From positions 17,142 through 81,141 of the forward strand of contig JACAEQ010000057.1 in NCBI GenBank assembly GCA_013388755.1: 64,000 nucleotides of DNA. The letters are read 5' to 3'. Positions 9,237 through 18,602 of this stretch are shown here, piece after piece. The position numbers and the translations under genes were made by a program. Within the stretch, counting starts at the first letter, position 1. Every line of letters starts with the position of its first letter. A model generated the notes under the pieces. The model was not told the DNA's origin. It searched no databases and saw nothing but the letters and a program-made list of their open reading frames with translations. The stretch comes from Chloroflexota bacterium. GTDB taxonomy: Bacteria > Chloroflexota > Chloroflexia > Chloroflexales > Roseiflexaceae.

Positions 9237-9944
9237 TTACCAGCGCTGGTCGCGTGCCGCGACAATGAACGCAATCTTTGTGGGATCGCGCTCCATTTCA
9301 CTGACGGTGGCGCCACGCCGGAAAATGGCGCCGGTCGGGCAAGCGAGCAAGCACTTGCCACACGACGTACAGCTGGTTGACTCCCCCCATGGCTGGCGCA
9401 TGTCGGTGATGACCCGCGCGTCGGCCCCACGACCGGCGATATCCCATGTATGGACCCCTTCGACCTCATCGCAGACGCGGACGCAGCGTGTGCAGAGAAC
9501 ACAGCGATTGTGATCGATGCCGAACCGCCCGTGTGAGATATCCACCTCACAGACTGGAAATGCATAATCAAAGCGCACATGATCCATGCCAATCGCAATG
9601 GCCAGATTCTGTAGTTCGCAATGGCCGTTGGCGACACACACCGCGCAGATATGGTTACGCTCGGCGAAGAGCAGTTCAATAATGATGCGGCGGTAGTTGC
9701 GCAGGCGCTCCGTGTCGGTGTGAACGACCATGCCTTCGACGACCTGGGTGACACACGCAGGACGCAGGGTGCGACTGCCTTCGATCTCGACCAGGCACAT
9801 GCGGCACGCACCGACACTGGTCACACCATCAAGGTGACATAATGTAGGAATGTAGATACCGTTCTCGCGCGCTGCTTCGAGAATCGTTTCACCCTCGCGC
9901 CCGCTGACGAGCTGATCATTGATAGTAAACGTTCGCGCTGCCAT
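9237..9944 (-). CDS. hoxU: bidirectional hydrogenase diaphorase subunit HoxU
   Basis: NuoG-N-terminus-like iron-sulfur subunit linking HoxF to HoxY, 235 residues. A plant-type [2Fe-2S] domain has Cys36, Cys47, Cys50 and Cys64. The NuoG-type His/Cys motif is [16 protein letters not shown]. Two [4Fe-4S] ferredoxin motifs follow ([11 protein letters not shown] and [11 protein letters not shown]). All cluster ligands appear present. It lies between hoxF and hoxY on the same strand. Confidence 0.94.
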   Translation of the reverse strand: MAARTFTINDQLVSGREGETILEAARENGIYIPTLCHLDGVTSVGACRMCLVEIEGSRTLRPACVTQVVEGMVVHTDTERLRNYRRIIIELLFAERNHICAVCVANGHCELQNLAIAIGMDHVRFDYAFPVCEVDISHGRFGIDHNRCVLCTRCVRVCDEVEGVHTWDIAGRGADARVITDMRQPWGESTSCTSCGKCLLACPTGAIFRRGATVSEMERDPTKIAFIVAARDQRW

Positions 9945-10003
9945 CGTCTTTCTTTCGCCGTACGAGAAACATTGAACAACGAGCGTCCCTATGCCGTATC
10001 GGG

Positions 10004-11614
10004 TCAGGGTTCCGTCGTTGCGCGATCTGCGTTATGGTTCAGCAACGCCTCATATTCTGCGCGGAAATACTTCAGGGTGCTCAGCACCGGGTTTGGTGCC
10101 GACTGGCCGAGACCGCACAGGCTCGTCTCCTTCACCATGAGGCAGAGCTGTTCCAGTTGTTCGAGATCCGCAGGCGTGGCCTGGCCGGCGCGAATGACAT
10201 CGAGCATATGCAGCATCTGCGCCGTCCCTGCCCGGCACGGGATGCATTTGCCGCATGACTCGTCCTTGCAAAACTCCATATAGAAGTGAGCCACGTCAAC
10301 CATATGGGTCGCGTCATCCATTACCACCATGCCGCCCGAGCCCATAATCGAGCCGACACGCTGCACCGACTCATAGTCGACCGGCGTATCGAGCAGCGTA
10401 GCGGGAATGCATCCACCGGACGGGCCACCCGTCTGCACCGCCTTGACATGCCCGTCTGGCACGCCGCCGCCCATCTCCTCGACGATCTGGCGCAATGTCG
10501 CACCCATGGGCACTTCGATCAGGCCGGTATGGCGAATTTTGCCGGTCAGGGCGAAGACTTTGGTACCTTTGCTGGTTTCGGTGCCGATCGAAGCGAACCA
10601 CTCGGCGCCATGACGAATGATCGGCGCAATATTTGCATATGTCTCGACATTGTTAATGAGCGTCGGCTGGCCCCACAGGCCACTCTCGGCGGGGTATGGC
10701 GGGCGTGGGCGCGGCTGGCCGCGGCGACCCTCGATGGATGCCATCAGCGCCGTCTCTTCGCCGCAGACGAATGCTCCCGCGCCGACGCGAATATCAACGC
10801 GGAAGGTGAAGCCAGCGTCAAAGATCTGCGCGCCGAGCACACCCAGGCGCCGCGCCTGAGCGATTGCCTTTTGCAGGCGCTGGATTGCGAGCGGATACTC
10901 GGCTCGCACATAGACATACCCCTGGTCCGCACCGACGGCATAGGCGGCGATAGCCATGCCTTCGAGCACTTTGTGCGGGTCGCTCTCGATGATACTGCGA
11001 TCCATAAAGGCGCCGGGATCGCCTTCATCAGCATTACAGACGACAAATTTGCGGTTGCCGTGGCTCTTGGCCACCGTGGCCCACTTGAGACCTGTCGGGT
11101 AACCTGCCCCACCGCGGCCACGCAGCCCGCTGCGTGTGATCACATCAATGACGTCGGCAGGGGTCATTTCGTGGAGCACATGATACAGTGCCTGGTAGCC
11201 GCCGGCAGCGATGTATGACTCGATGCGCTCCGGGTCAATGATGCCGCTATGTTCCAGTACAATGCGCTTCTGGCCGGTAAAGAATGGGTGTTGCGGATCG
11301 CCGAGAGGCGCCGTGGCTTCGCCGCCGTCGAGCGCAGCAACGATTGATGGTGCGTCAGCGGCACGCACATGCTCGTAGAGCACACCATCCGGATCGACCA
11401 TAACCAGCGGGCCGTTCCCGCACAATCCCATGCACCCGACGCCGATAACCTCGATATCCTGGCGTTCGACCTCGGTGGCTGCCTCTTCGAGCCGCTGTTT
11501 AAGCGACAGCGCGCCAGCCGACTGGCAACCCAGCGCAGTACAACATCGTATGCGGATCGACCGACGCGATGCGCGCTCATGCTCAGCAATCTCGATCAAT
11601 TCACTCAGATCCAT
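10004..11614 (-). CDS. hoxF: bidirectional hydrogenase diaphorase flavoprotein HoxF
   Basis: NADH-binding FMN subunit, 536 residues. An N-terminal thioredoxin-like [2Fe-2S] domain has Cys25/Cys30 and Cys61/Cys65. A NuoF-like FMN/NADH domain follows ([16 protein letters not shown]). A C-terminal [4Fe-4S] site carries [11 protein letters not shown] and a later Cys. The ATG at 11614 has AGGTGA upstream; the longer frame to 11779 overlaps hoxE and is rejected. With HoxE and HoxU it exchanges electrons between NAD(H) and the hydrogenase. Confidence 0.94.
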   Translation of the reverse strand: MDLSELIEIAEHERASRRSIRIRCCTALGCQSAGALSLKQRLEEAATEVERQDIEVIGVGCMGLCGNGPLVMVDPDGVLYEHVRAADAPSIVAALDGGEATAPLGDPQHPFFTGQKRIVLEHSGIIDPERIESYIAAGGYQALYHVLHEMTPADVIDVITRSGLRGRGGAGYPTGLKWATVAKSHGNRKFVVCNADEGDPGAFMDRSIIESDPHKVLEGMAIAAYAVGADQGYVYVRAEYPLAIQRLQKAIAQARRLGVLGAQIFDAGFTFRVDIRVGAGAFVCGEETALMASIEGRRGQPRPRPPYPAESGLWGQPTLINNVETYANIAPIIRHGAEWFASIGTETSKGTKVFALTGKIRHTGLIEVPMGATLRQIVEEMGGGVPDGHVKAVQTGGPSGGCIPATLLDTPVDYESVQRVGSIMGSGGMVVMDDATHMVDVAHFYMEFCKDESCGKCIPCRAGTAQMLHMLDVIRAGQATPADLEQLEQLCLMVKETSLCGLGQSAPNPVLSTLKYFRAEYEALLNHNADRATTEP

Positions 11615-11661
11615 AGGTTCACCTGTGCGGGTCAGCCAGCTGCCCCACGATCGCTTCGCCC

Positions 11662-12186
11662 CTATTCGACCATCTGCGCCAGTCGCTCGATCCAGATCAG
11701 CACCTGCTCGGGGGTCTGATGGCCAGTCACGGTACCGTCCACGACTACCGTCGGCGCAATGCCGCATGCTCCCAGGCAACGTGCCGTTTCGAGCGAGATG
11801 TGTCCATCAGGCGTGGTAGTACCCGCCTTGATGCCCAGATGCCGTTCAGCAGCAGCGAGGATCGCTGCCGAGCCGCGCACATAGCACGCCGTGCCAAGGC
11901 ATACGACGCATGAGTGCTGACCTTTCGGCGCCATCGAGAAGAAGTGATAGAACGTTGCGACGCCATAGACGCGGCTCGGGGGCAGGTGCAGACTGTGGGC
12001 GATGTAGAGCAGCAGATCGGTTGAGAGGTAGCCAAACAATTCCTGGGCGCGGTGCAGCACCTCGATCAGTGCATCAGGGCGATACTGGTGCTTCTTCATC
12101 GCCGCTTCGAGCAGTCTGAAGCGGTTATCGCCGCTGGGGTGCGGTGCACTTTCCGGCGTGGGGCGCTGGGAACGCGTGACAGCCAT
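11662..12186 (-). CDS. hoxE: bidirectional hydrogenase complex subunit HoxE
   Basis: NuoE-like thioredoxin-fold [2Fe-2S] subunit, 174 residues. Ligands are Cys96 and Cys101 (C-x4-C) with Cys137 and Cys141 (C-x3-C). It is the first gene of the hox operon, 47 bp before hoxF. The ATG at 12186 has GGGGA about 8 bp upstream. The frame continuing to 12438 reads through the divergent promoter region and looks non-coding. Presence of HoxE makes this the five-subunit bidirectional enzyme rather than the four-subunit soluble type. Confidence 0.93.
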   Translation of the reverse strand: MAVTRSQRPTPESAPHPSGDNRFRLLEAAMKKHQYRPDALIEVLHRAQELFGYLSTDLLLYIAHSLHLPPSRVYGVATFYHFFSMAPKGQHSCVVCLGTACYVRGSAAILAAAERHLGIKAGTTTPDGHISLETARCLGACGIAPTVVVDGTVTGHQTPEQVLIWIERLAQMVE

Positions 12187-12531
12187 GGTAGTATCCCCAT
12201 TGATACGTCTACTGGTTGGAGCCATTGATATTGCCGTGCAACCATACCATGTACCGGTGTCGTTGTGCGAAAAGGTTTCATTATCGGCAGGTAAAAGGTG
12301 GCAACCGCCGCCGATCCGTGATTTCGGAGGCCTCCCCCAGGCCCCCGTTCTGGGCGACTGGCAGGATCGTGCCCGTCGGGCGTGAACAGTATCGCAACCA
12401 CGGGTCATTCTGTCTCTCACGCTCTTCTCCAGAAACAACCCTGCAATGGCGCAATGGGCATGTTATACTGACAGGGCAGGTTGAACACATCCGTGATCCG
12501 CTGGCGCCACCGCGCCGCCGAAGGCCCGGTC
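12187..12531. other. divergent promoter region between hoxE and the VWA gene
   Basis: 345 bp separates two divergently transcribed units and must hold both promoters. On the plus strand TATACT (12464-12469) lies 17 bp after CTGCAA (12441-12446), a weak -35 match that could serve the VWA gene. No clear hexamer pair is seen for hoxE. No gene is recognised. Confidence 0.45.
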
Positions 12532-15402
12532 ATGCTCCGTTTTTCCTTTGTTACGCCTCTTGCGCTTACGCTCCTTGTGCTCCTGCCAGCGTTGTGGGCC
12601 TTTACACTGCTCACGCCGCGGCGTCTGGCTGCATGGCGGTTCTGGTCGAGCCTGGTGCTGCGTAGCATTGTGCTGGCGGCGCTTGTCCTGGCGCTGGCCG
12701 GCGCCCAGGTTGTGCGCCCGGTACGCGAACTGACCACGGTGTTTCTGATCGATGTGTCGGACTCGATGGCACCGGCACAGCGCGAACGCGCGCTGCGTTT
12801 CGTGAACGACGCGCTTGAAGGTATGCCGGCGGGTAACCAGGCGGCAGTGGTGGCCTTCGGTGAGAATGCGCTGGTCGAGCGCGCTCCGGGGCCGATTGGC
12901 GCGTTGCCCCGCCTGACCTCGACACCGATCACGACGCGCACCAGCTTGCAGGAGGCGGTGCAGCTTGGCCTGGCGTTGTTCCCTGCCGAGACTCAGAAAC
13001 GTATGGTGCTGATCACCGATGGCGGCGAAAACGCCGGCCGGGTTGCCGACGCGGCGCGCCTGGCGGCCATACGCGGTGTGCCGATCGACGTGGTGGGCAT
13101 CCCCGGTGAGCGCGGGCCCGACGTGATTGTCGCCGGCTTGAGTGGGCCGGCAGTCGTGCGCGAGGGCCAGGAGATCGCGCTGCAGGCGGTGATCAATTCC
13201 AATATCGCCGCCAGCGGTCGCCTGCAGGCATTCGTGGATGGCCAGCTTGCCGGCGAACAGGAACTGGTGCTTGCCAGCGGTGAAAGCGTTGTCGATATTC
13301 GTGTGCCATCGGGCGACACCGGATTTCGCCGCCTTGAGGTGCGGCTTGAGGCGGATGGTGATGGTGAGCCGCAGAATAACCGGGCCGCAACATTTACCGA
13401 AGTGCAGGGCCCGCCACGGCTGCTGCTGATTGCGTCGGATGCGGATCGTGCGGCTAATCTACGGGACGCGTTGCTCGCGGCGGAGGTGCGGGTTGACGTG
13501 CGCGTGCCCGAACAGGCGCCGGCAACGCTCGACCAGCTTGGTGCCTATGCCGGTGTCATTATTGCCGATACGCCGGCGCGCGCGCTGCCGCGTGCCCTGC
13601 TCGACATCCTGCCGGTCTATGTGCGCGAACTTGGCCGTGGCCTGGCGATGGTTGGCGGGGTTGACTCATTCGGTGCCGGCGGGTATCGTCGCACGCCGCT
13701 CGAGCCGGCACTTCCGGTGTTGCTCGACCCGCTCGATACGCGCCAGCAGCCCGATCTTGCGCTGGTGATGGTGATTGATCGCAGTGGCAGCATGAATGAG
13801 CCGGTTTCCGGCGGTCGCCGTACCAGGCTTGATCTTGCCAAAGAGGCCGTCTACCAGGCGAGCCTCGGCTTGAGCCCGGGTGACCAGGTTGGCCTGGTTG
13901 CCTTCGATGACTCTGCCAGCTGGGTGATTCGCCTGCAGCAACTCCCGTCGGTGATCGAGATCGAGCGGGCACTGGGCACGTTCGACTCGGGCGGCGGTAC
14001 GAATATTCGGACCGGTATTGCTGAGGCGGCACAGGCGCTGGCCATTGCCGATGCGAAACTCAAACATGTCATTCTACTGACCGACGGCATCGCCGAGAGC
14101 AATTACAGCGATCTGATCACTCAGATGCGCGCCGGTGGCATAACCATCTCAACGGTTGCGATCGGCGCCGACGCCAACCCGAACCTGGTAACGGTTGCCG
14201 AAGCCGGCGGCGGGCGCTGGTACCGCGTCACGAGCATCGAAGAGGTGCCGCGGATCTTCTTGCAGGAGACGGTGATTGCTGCCGGGCGCGATATTGTTGA
14301 AGAGCGGATCGTACCGCAGCCCGGTCTTCCCTCACCCATCATTCGTGGCCTCGGTGGTCTGCCGCCGCTCTATGGATACAATGGCACAGAAGTGCGTGAG
14401 ACGGCCCGCAACCTGTTGTTGACTCCCGATGGCAAGCCATTGCTGGCGCAATGGCAGTATGGCCTGGGGCGTGTGGTGGCATGGACCAGCGATACGCAGG
14501 GGAGATGGGCGCGCGACTGGATCGTGTGGGAGCAGTTTGTGCGCTTTGCCGGCGGTCTGGCGGATCTACTGTTGCCGCCGCGCGAAAGCGGGACGCTCAA
14601 TCTCCGCGCAACAACCGTCGGGCCGCGGGCATTTCTCGAATTGACCGCGCAGGATGACCAGGGCCGGCCGCTGAACGATCTGGTGGTGGCCGGGCGCGCC
14701 GTCGACCCGCAGAACCAGGGAGCGCCGGTGCAGTTCCAGCAGATCGGCCCGGGGCGTTACCGCGCCATAGTGGATACGCCGGCGCCGGGGGTTTACCTGG
14801 CGCAACTGGCCGCGGCGGATGCCACGGGGCGACAGCTCGGCGTGGCAACCACCGGTATTGTCGTCAGCTATTCGCTCGAATATGGCGAGCGGCGTGAAAA
14901 CCTGCCGCTGCTGGCAGAGGTTGCGAGTATCAGTGGGGGCCGGGTTGATCCGCCGGCTGACACCGTTTTTATCTCGCCCAACCAGAATGTCGGTTCGGTA
15001 CGTGAGATCGGATTTCCGCTGCTATGGCTCGCGCTGGTGCTATGGCCGCTCGATATCGCAGTTCGCCGCGTGATGCTGCGTGCGTCCGATATCGCGCCGT
15101 GGCTGGAACGGTTCCGGCAGCGGCGCGCCGTGCCGGCGGCGCAGGCAACGGAAGCGGCGGCGGCCATGGCACGGCTCGGGACCGCCAAGCGTCGTGCCAC
15201 GGTGCGAGTGATGCCAGCCACGATTGAGATGCCAGCGCCAGGTCAGGAGCGGCCGGCGGCGCCCGAGCCGGCTGCTCGCGCCCGGCCGGAAGCGACGGAT
15301 CAGCGCACAAAACCGGCCGATGATCGCCCTGTCGCGGCTGATGAACAGTATGCGCGGTTGCTGGCCGCCAAACAGCGTGCGCGCCGCAAGGACGGGACGT
15401 AA
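12532..15402 (+). CDS. large membrane protein with two von Willebrand factor A domains
   Basis: 956 residues from the ATG at 12532. A TTG 17 codons upstream is possible, but the ATG puts the hydrophobic segment at the N-terminus. Two N-terminal membrane helices (about 4-28 and 38-58) are followed by a VWA domain with DVSDS (74-78). A glutamine-amidotransferase-like domain (GLAMVGGVDSFGAGGY) comes next. A second VWA domain has a full MIDAS start DRSGSM (416-421). A beta-rich region follows, then a transmembrane helix near 826-845 and a charged Ala/Pro-rich tail. The layout resembles BatA/YegL-like VWA proteins. Ligand and role are unknown. Confidence 0.75.
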   Translation: MLRFSFVTPLALTLLVLLPALWAFTLLTPRRLAAWRFWSSLVLRSIVLAALVLALAGAQVVRPVRELTTVFLIDVSDSMAPAQRERALRFVNDALEGMPAGNQAAVVAFGENALVERAPGPIGALPRLTSTPITTRTSLQEAVQLGLALFPAETQKRMVLITDGGENAGRVADAARLAAIRGVPIDVVGIPGERGPDVIVAGLSGPAVVREGQEIALQAVINSNIAASGRLQAFVDGQLAGEQELVLASGESVVDIRVPSGDTGFRRLEVRLEADGDGEPQNNRAATFTEVQGPPRLLLIASDADRAANLRDALLAAEVRVDVRVPEQAPATLDQLGAYAGVIIADTPARALPRALLDILPVYVRELGRGLAMVGGVDSFGAGGYRRTPLEPALPVLLDPLDTRQQPDLALVMVIDRSGSMNEPVSGGRRTRLDLAKEAVYQASLGLSPGDQVGLVAFDDSASWVIRLQQLPSVIEIERALGTFDSGGGTNIRTGIAEAAQALAIADAKLKHVILLTDGIAESNYSDLITQMRAGGITISTVAIGADANPNLVTVAEAGGGRWYRVTSIEEVPRIFLQETVIAAGRDIVEERIVPQPGLPSPIIRGLGGLPPLYGYNGTEVRETARNLLLTPDGKPLLAQWQYGLGRVVAWTSDTQGRWARDWIVWEQFVRFAGGLADLLLPPRESGTLNLRATTVGPRAFLELTAQDDQGRPLNDLVVAGRAVDPQNQGAPVQFQQIGPGRYRAIVDTPAPGVYLAQLAAADATGRQLGVATTGIVVSYSLEYGERRENLPLLAEVASISGGRVDPPADTVFISPNQNVGSVREIGFPLLWLALVLWPLDIAVRRVMLRASDIAPWLERFRQRRAVPAAQATEAAAAMARLGTAKRRATVRVMPATIEMPAPGQERPAAPEPAARARPEATDQRTKPADDRPVAADEQYARLLAAKQRARRKDGT

Positions 15403-15575
15403 TCCCGGGTGGCATTCGATCGTCCAGGATGACCGCACCCTGCGGAGCGGTGCGGCGGCGTAGCGAAGGGAGTATGCCGTCGCTCGCGCCCCGCGCAATG
15501 ACACGGGACGTCGAGCCATTCGGATAGGCGCTAAGGTCGGATGTCATTGCGAGCGAAGCGACGCAATCGAGCGGC
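15403..15575. repeat. mosaic of truncated family C and family A repeats
   Basis: Immediately after the VWA stop codon a family C left part begins (GATCGTCCAGGATGACCGCACC). It runs into a family A right half that ends TTCGGATAGGCGC near 15531. Another family A internal block (ATGTCATTGCGAGCGAAGCG) starts near 15540. The blocks match copies at 24.3, 18.6 and 59.0 kb. No gene is seen. Confidence 0.7.
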
Positions 15576-15695
15576 GCAAATAAGGCTCTACGCACCGCCC
15601 AGCCCCCCGCCCAACCTCCCCCCCGCTGGGGGGAGGAGTCGGACTCCCTCCCCCAGCGGGGGAGGGCCGGGGTGGGGGTGACGGGCGTAATTGAA
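15576..15695. repeat. family B GC-rich inverted-repeat element, copy 2
   Basis: GCAAATAAGGC at the left matches the end of the 30.0-kb copy. The C-rich and G-rich hairpin blocks follow in the same order (CCCCGCTGGGG, GGAGTCGGACTCC, CCCAGCGGGGGAGGG). The element separates two family A pieces, so it probably inserted into or recombined with one. Confidence 0.7.
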
Positions 15696-15700
15696 ACCAA

Positions 15701-15849
15701 GAGCCTGTCCGAAAAACGGATCGTCGGATGTCATTGCGAGCGAAGCGACGCAATCGAGCGGCGCGAGCGGAGATCGCGTCAGCCACGCCGCACGCTGTCG
15801 CTCGCACTCCGCGCAATGACACGGGACGTCGAGCCATCCGGATAGGCGC
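15701..15849. repeat. family A MITE-like element, copy 2
   Basis: The left terminal repeat GAGCCTGTCCGA is identical to that of the complete copy at 18603-18762. The internal block TGTCATTGCGAGCGAAGCG and its partner CGCAATGACA are present. The right end reads CCGGATAGGCGC and is degenerate at the outer bases. No target duplication is evident here. It ends 13 bp from the stop codon of the GH127-like gene. Confidence 0.75.
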
Positions 15850-15862
15850 CAGGGTCGGGCGG

Positions 15863-17854
15863 TTACCGTTTGAGCAGCGGGAATTCGGCAATGCGCAGGG
15901 TTGTGCAGCCATAAGGAACGAGGCGCAATACTTCGCGTGGTTCGCTCGAATGAAGCGGGCTCGAAGGTGGTGGTGCCGCGGCGCCATGCTCCTCGCCCCA
16001 GGATGGTACGCGCCGGCCATACACGTGTGCCACCAGCGGTGGATCGTCAGGTGAGAATGGCGTTGCTCCGACAGGATGCCGTGTGAACTGAATGGAACGC
16101 TCAGGATGTGCGACATCCAGTTCGAGCGCATAGTTCCAGGGCGTTGTCGGCAGCACTTCCCAGTCACCCAGGCGTTCGGCGATTGTGGGCGGGCAGGATG
16201 GCCGTAATCGTTCGCCGGCGGCGATACGTATGTCGGCGCCTGGAACGATCCGGCGCCATTCCGCACCAATCGGCAGGGCAAAGAGCAGCGGTCCGCGCTC
16301 GATCACGGCGCCGCCATGCGCGCGGCGGATCACGGTCGCGTGCATCGGCAATCGTAGCTCCAGCCTGGTTGTCCCCTCCCAGTAGCGCTCAATACGGTGA
16401 AATGCGTGCGGCGCAAGCCGTTCCGTCGATCCGTCAATCGTCAGCATTGCGTCCGTGCTCCATTCCGGTGTGCGCAGCAGCAACGGAAACTGCACCGGCG
16501 CCTCGCTCCACACGGTCACATGGATGACCTCCTCAAAGGGGTAACTGGTTTCCACCGTGACCCGAACGGCCGTCTGCCTGACAACGGTCGCCAGTTCACA
16601 GGGCGCATACGCAATCGCTGCCAGGCCGTCCTCTGGCGTACGCATCCAGAGATGTGTCACAAACTTCGGCCAGCCCTGGTGCATATTGGCGGTGCAGCAG
16701 CCATAGTTCGGTTCAAGGCCGAAGGTATTGGCGTCGGCGCGATTATTGGTGTACACAGTGTCTTCAAGCACGGCGCAGCGAATCTGGTTGACCTGCTGCA
16801 CATACTGGTGCGACCACATATCCGGTGCGAAGGTTGCCGGTAGCGCGTTGAATGTGATACGCTCGAGCCGATCTGCCAGGCGTGGGTCGCCAAGGGCGGC
16901 AATCAGCGTTTCAAGCGAATACTGATACTCAACCACGGCGCAGAGCTCGGTGCCCTGGGAAGGGTTGAGCCCGGCCAGGTGTTCATCTCCGCTGAACAGA
17001 CCATTGGCCTGGCCGTGGTATCCGTCGAGGGTGGCGATCATCCGCCAGACGGTATCGCGGTCCGCCTGGTCGCCCGACTGGCGGCTCCAGATGCCGAAGG
17101 CCTTGATCGCCATTGCATTGTTGACCACGTGCGACGCCATATCAAGGCGAAATGTACAGCCGGGCGGCGGTTCAGCAGGGTAGATCTCATCGGTCTGCAG
17201 CTTTGAGAGGTATGGAAAGGCGGCAAAGTGAGCGCGCCAATCGAACCCCTGGCGCCGGACCTTTGCGGCCAGATCAAGCAGCCAGGCATCGCCGGTGCGC
17301 TCATAGAGCCAGTGCAGTGTAACAACCAGATCGGCCCAGCGGTAGCGGCCCCAGTCAAACAGGGGATGCGTCTCGAGCAATGTATCGAGGCGACGCAGGA
17401 AGCGCAACATCGCTGGTACGATGCGTTGATCGCCGGTCGCTTCCTGGAATTGCGCCAGCGCTTTCAGCAGCACAAACACCGGCCAGGGGTCGAGCGGTTT
17501 TCGGCGCGCATCACTGGTGTCGTGGACCGGGCCAGGCCAGCCGTCATCATGCTGTCGCTCAAGAATCACATCGATCCAGCGGCGCACCCTGGCGATCAGG
17601 ACCGCATCATCAAGCGTGAACGCCAGCGGAACCATGCCGTCGAGCCAGTATGGCCCGCGCTCCCATCCCTCGGCGCTGCCGCCAATCCAGGCACTGTCGG
17701 CGACATCGGGCCAGAACTGGTCGAGATGCCCGCTGAGACCATCCGCCTGGATGCGTAGTTGCCGTGCGAGCCAGCCGCGTGGGCGGATCGTGCCGACCGG
17801 CAACGGCTGCAGAGCAGCAGGAGCGAGTCGGAGCAGCGAGGGATGGCCACTCAT
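15863..17854 (-). CDS. GH127-like glycoside hydrolase (beta-L-arabinofuranosidase family, DUF1680)
   Basis: 663-residue protein with the (alpha/alpha)6-barrel signature of the DUF1680/GH127 family. Residues matching the zinc-cysteine active site are Glu303 and Cys305 (GTELCAVVEY) and Cys386-Cys387 (NYGCCTAN). In characterised GH127 enzymes the first Cys of that pair is the nucleophile. No signal peptide is seen, so it is likely cytoplasmic. It stands alone between a repeat mosaic and a non-coding region, with no sugar transporter beside it. The exact substrate is uncertain because the family contains several specificities. The ATG at 17854 has GAGGG upstream. Confidence 0.8.
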   Translation of the reverse strand: MSGHPSLLRLAPAALQPLPVGTIRPRGWLARQLRIQADGLSGHLDQFWPDVADSAWIGGSAEGWERGPYWLDGMVPLAFTLDDAVLIARVRRWIDVILERQHDDGWPGPVHDTSDARRKPLDPWPVFVLLKALAQFQEATGDQRIVPAMLRFLRRLDTLLETHPLFDWGRYRWADLVVTLHWLYERTGDAWLLDLAAKVRRQGFDWRAHFAAFPYLSKLQTDEIYPAEPPPGCTFRLDMASHVVNNAMAIKAFGIWSRQSGDQADRDTVWRMIATLDGYHGQANGLFSGDEHLAGLNPSQGTELCAVVEYQYSLETLIAALGDPRLADRLERITFNALPATFAPDMWSHQYVQQVNQIRCAVLEDTVYTNNRADANTFGLEPNYGCCTANMHQGWPKFVTHLWMRTPEDGLAAIAYAPCELATVVRQTAVRVTVETSYPFEEVIHVTVWSEAPVQFPLLLRTPEWSTDAMLTIDGSTERLAPHAFHRIERYWEGTTRLELRLPMHATVIRRAHGGAVIERGPLLFALPIGAEWRRIVPGADIRIAAGERLRPSCPPTIAERLGDWEVLPTTPWNYALELDVAHPERSIQFTRHPVGATPFSPDDPPLVAHVYGRRVPSWGEEHGAAAPPPSSPLHSSEPREVLRLVPYGCTTLRIAEFPLLKR

Positions 17855-17920
17855 TCGATCATTACCCTCTTCTCAGCAGAAACTCATCCGATGTTGCAAC
17901 TTTTCTCACAATTTGGGCGT

Positions 17921-18062
17921 TATACTCATGGCAAGAGAAACGACGGCAGCGGCGGCCGTCGCAGCGAACGCGTCAGCGTTCAGCCGGACACCTCAGCCGC
18001 CCTCTTGTTCCTCTCTTTTCCTCACCGGCTGTCGCAAGGCAGCCGGTTTCCTCTGTTTCTGA
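17921..18062 (+). ncRNA. candidate small RNA or attenuator with three hairpins
   Basis: A TATACT -10-like box (17921-17926) is followed by three perfect hairpins. These are CGACGGC/GCCGTCG (17941-17961), GAACGC/GCGTTC (17966-17981) and ACCGGCTG/CAGCCGGT (18024-18047). A T-rich run follows the last one. The 44-codon frame inside (ATG at 17928) begins too close to the -10 box and has no ribosome site, so an RNA is favoured. No good -35 is seen and no plus-strand gene follows. This is inference only. Confidence 0.35.
18024..18060 (+). terminator. rho-independent terminator-like hairpin
   Basis: ACCGGCTG and CAGCCGGT form a perfect 8-bp stem with an 8-nt loop. The run TTTCCTCTGTTTCT follows directly. 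It closes the candidate small RNA. In the other direction it would lie beyond the 3' end of the small membrane protein gene. Confidence 0.5.
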
Positions 18063-18145
18063 CACCTGTTCACCCTTCTTCTGGCAGTGCAGGGCTTGCC
18101 TCCCGGCAGGGCGACGGTACTGGCGCGTGCAGCAGCCATTGACGT

Positions 18146-18583
18146 TCACTGTTCCGGCCCGCTGCGTACAATCACGCGCACGGGCGTTTCGCCGGCGAGC
18201 CAGAGGAGCAGGGTGCTGACAATGGCGATGATCAGCCCGCCAAGAAATGCCGACCAGAAACCGTCAACGCGAAACTGTACCCCCAGGCCGCCTGCGATAT
18301 AGGCTGTCAGCATGAGCAAGAGTGCATTGATGACCAGCGTAAAGAGCCCGAGGGAGAGAATGACCAGCGGGCAGGTCAGGACCGTCAGGATGGGACGCAG
18401 TGCCACGTTGACCAGGCCGAACACGAGTGCAACCAGGCCAAGCTCCCACCCTGGCCCGACGAACTCTATTCCCGGCACGAGCGTGATCGCCACGAAGATC
18501 GCCAGGGTACTGACGAGCCAGCGTAACACCAGGCTACGTGCCATTTGCCAGCGATCGGGAGGTTGAGGGGCTTGCTCGATCAT
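18146..18583 (-). CDS. phage-holin-family small membrane protein
   Basis: 145-residue protein with four hydrophobic helices and the pattern of the four-TM holin-like family (PF04020-type; VFGLVNVALRPIL, then CPLVILSLGLFTLVINALLL). Members are common in bacteria outside phages and have no settled function. The ATG at 18583 is chosen because the frame upstream enters the terminal repeat of a MITE. No clear Shine-Dalgarno sequence is visible. Confidence 0.75.
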   Translation of the reverse strand: MIEQAPQPPDRWQMARSLVLRWLVSTLAIFVAITLVPGIEFVGPGWELGLVALVFGLVNVALRPILTVLTCPLVILSLGLFTLVINALLLMLTAYIAGGLGVQFRVDGFWSAFLGGLIIAIVSTLLLWLAGETPVRVIVRSGPEQ

Positions 18584-18602
18584 GCGTGTCGTATCTACAT
18601 TA

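Noticed and set aside
10286..11218. 310-codon plus-strand frame inside hoxF
   Set aside because: It is a long antisense frame caused by GC-rich codon bias; hoxF has all cofactor motifs.
15403..15850. possible CRISPR array
   Set aside because: The repeats are of different families and spacing is irregular; there are no uniform spacers and no cas genes.
17228..17758. 176-codon plus-strand frame
   Set aside because: It is the antisense shadow of the GH127-like gene, whose own frame has catalytic motifs.
17928..18062. 44-codon Ala/Ser-rich ORF
   Set aside because: The start is only 2 bp from the -10 box and has no ribosome site; the region fits an RNA better.
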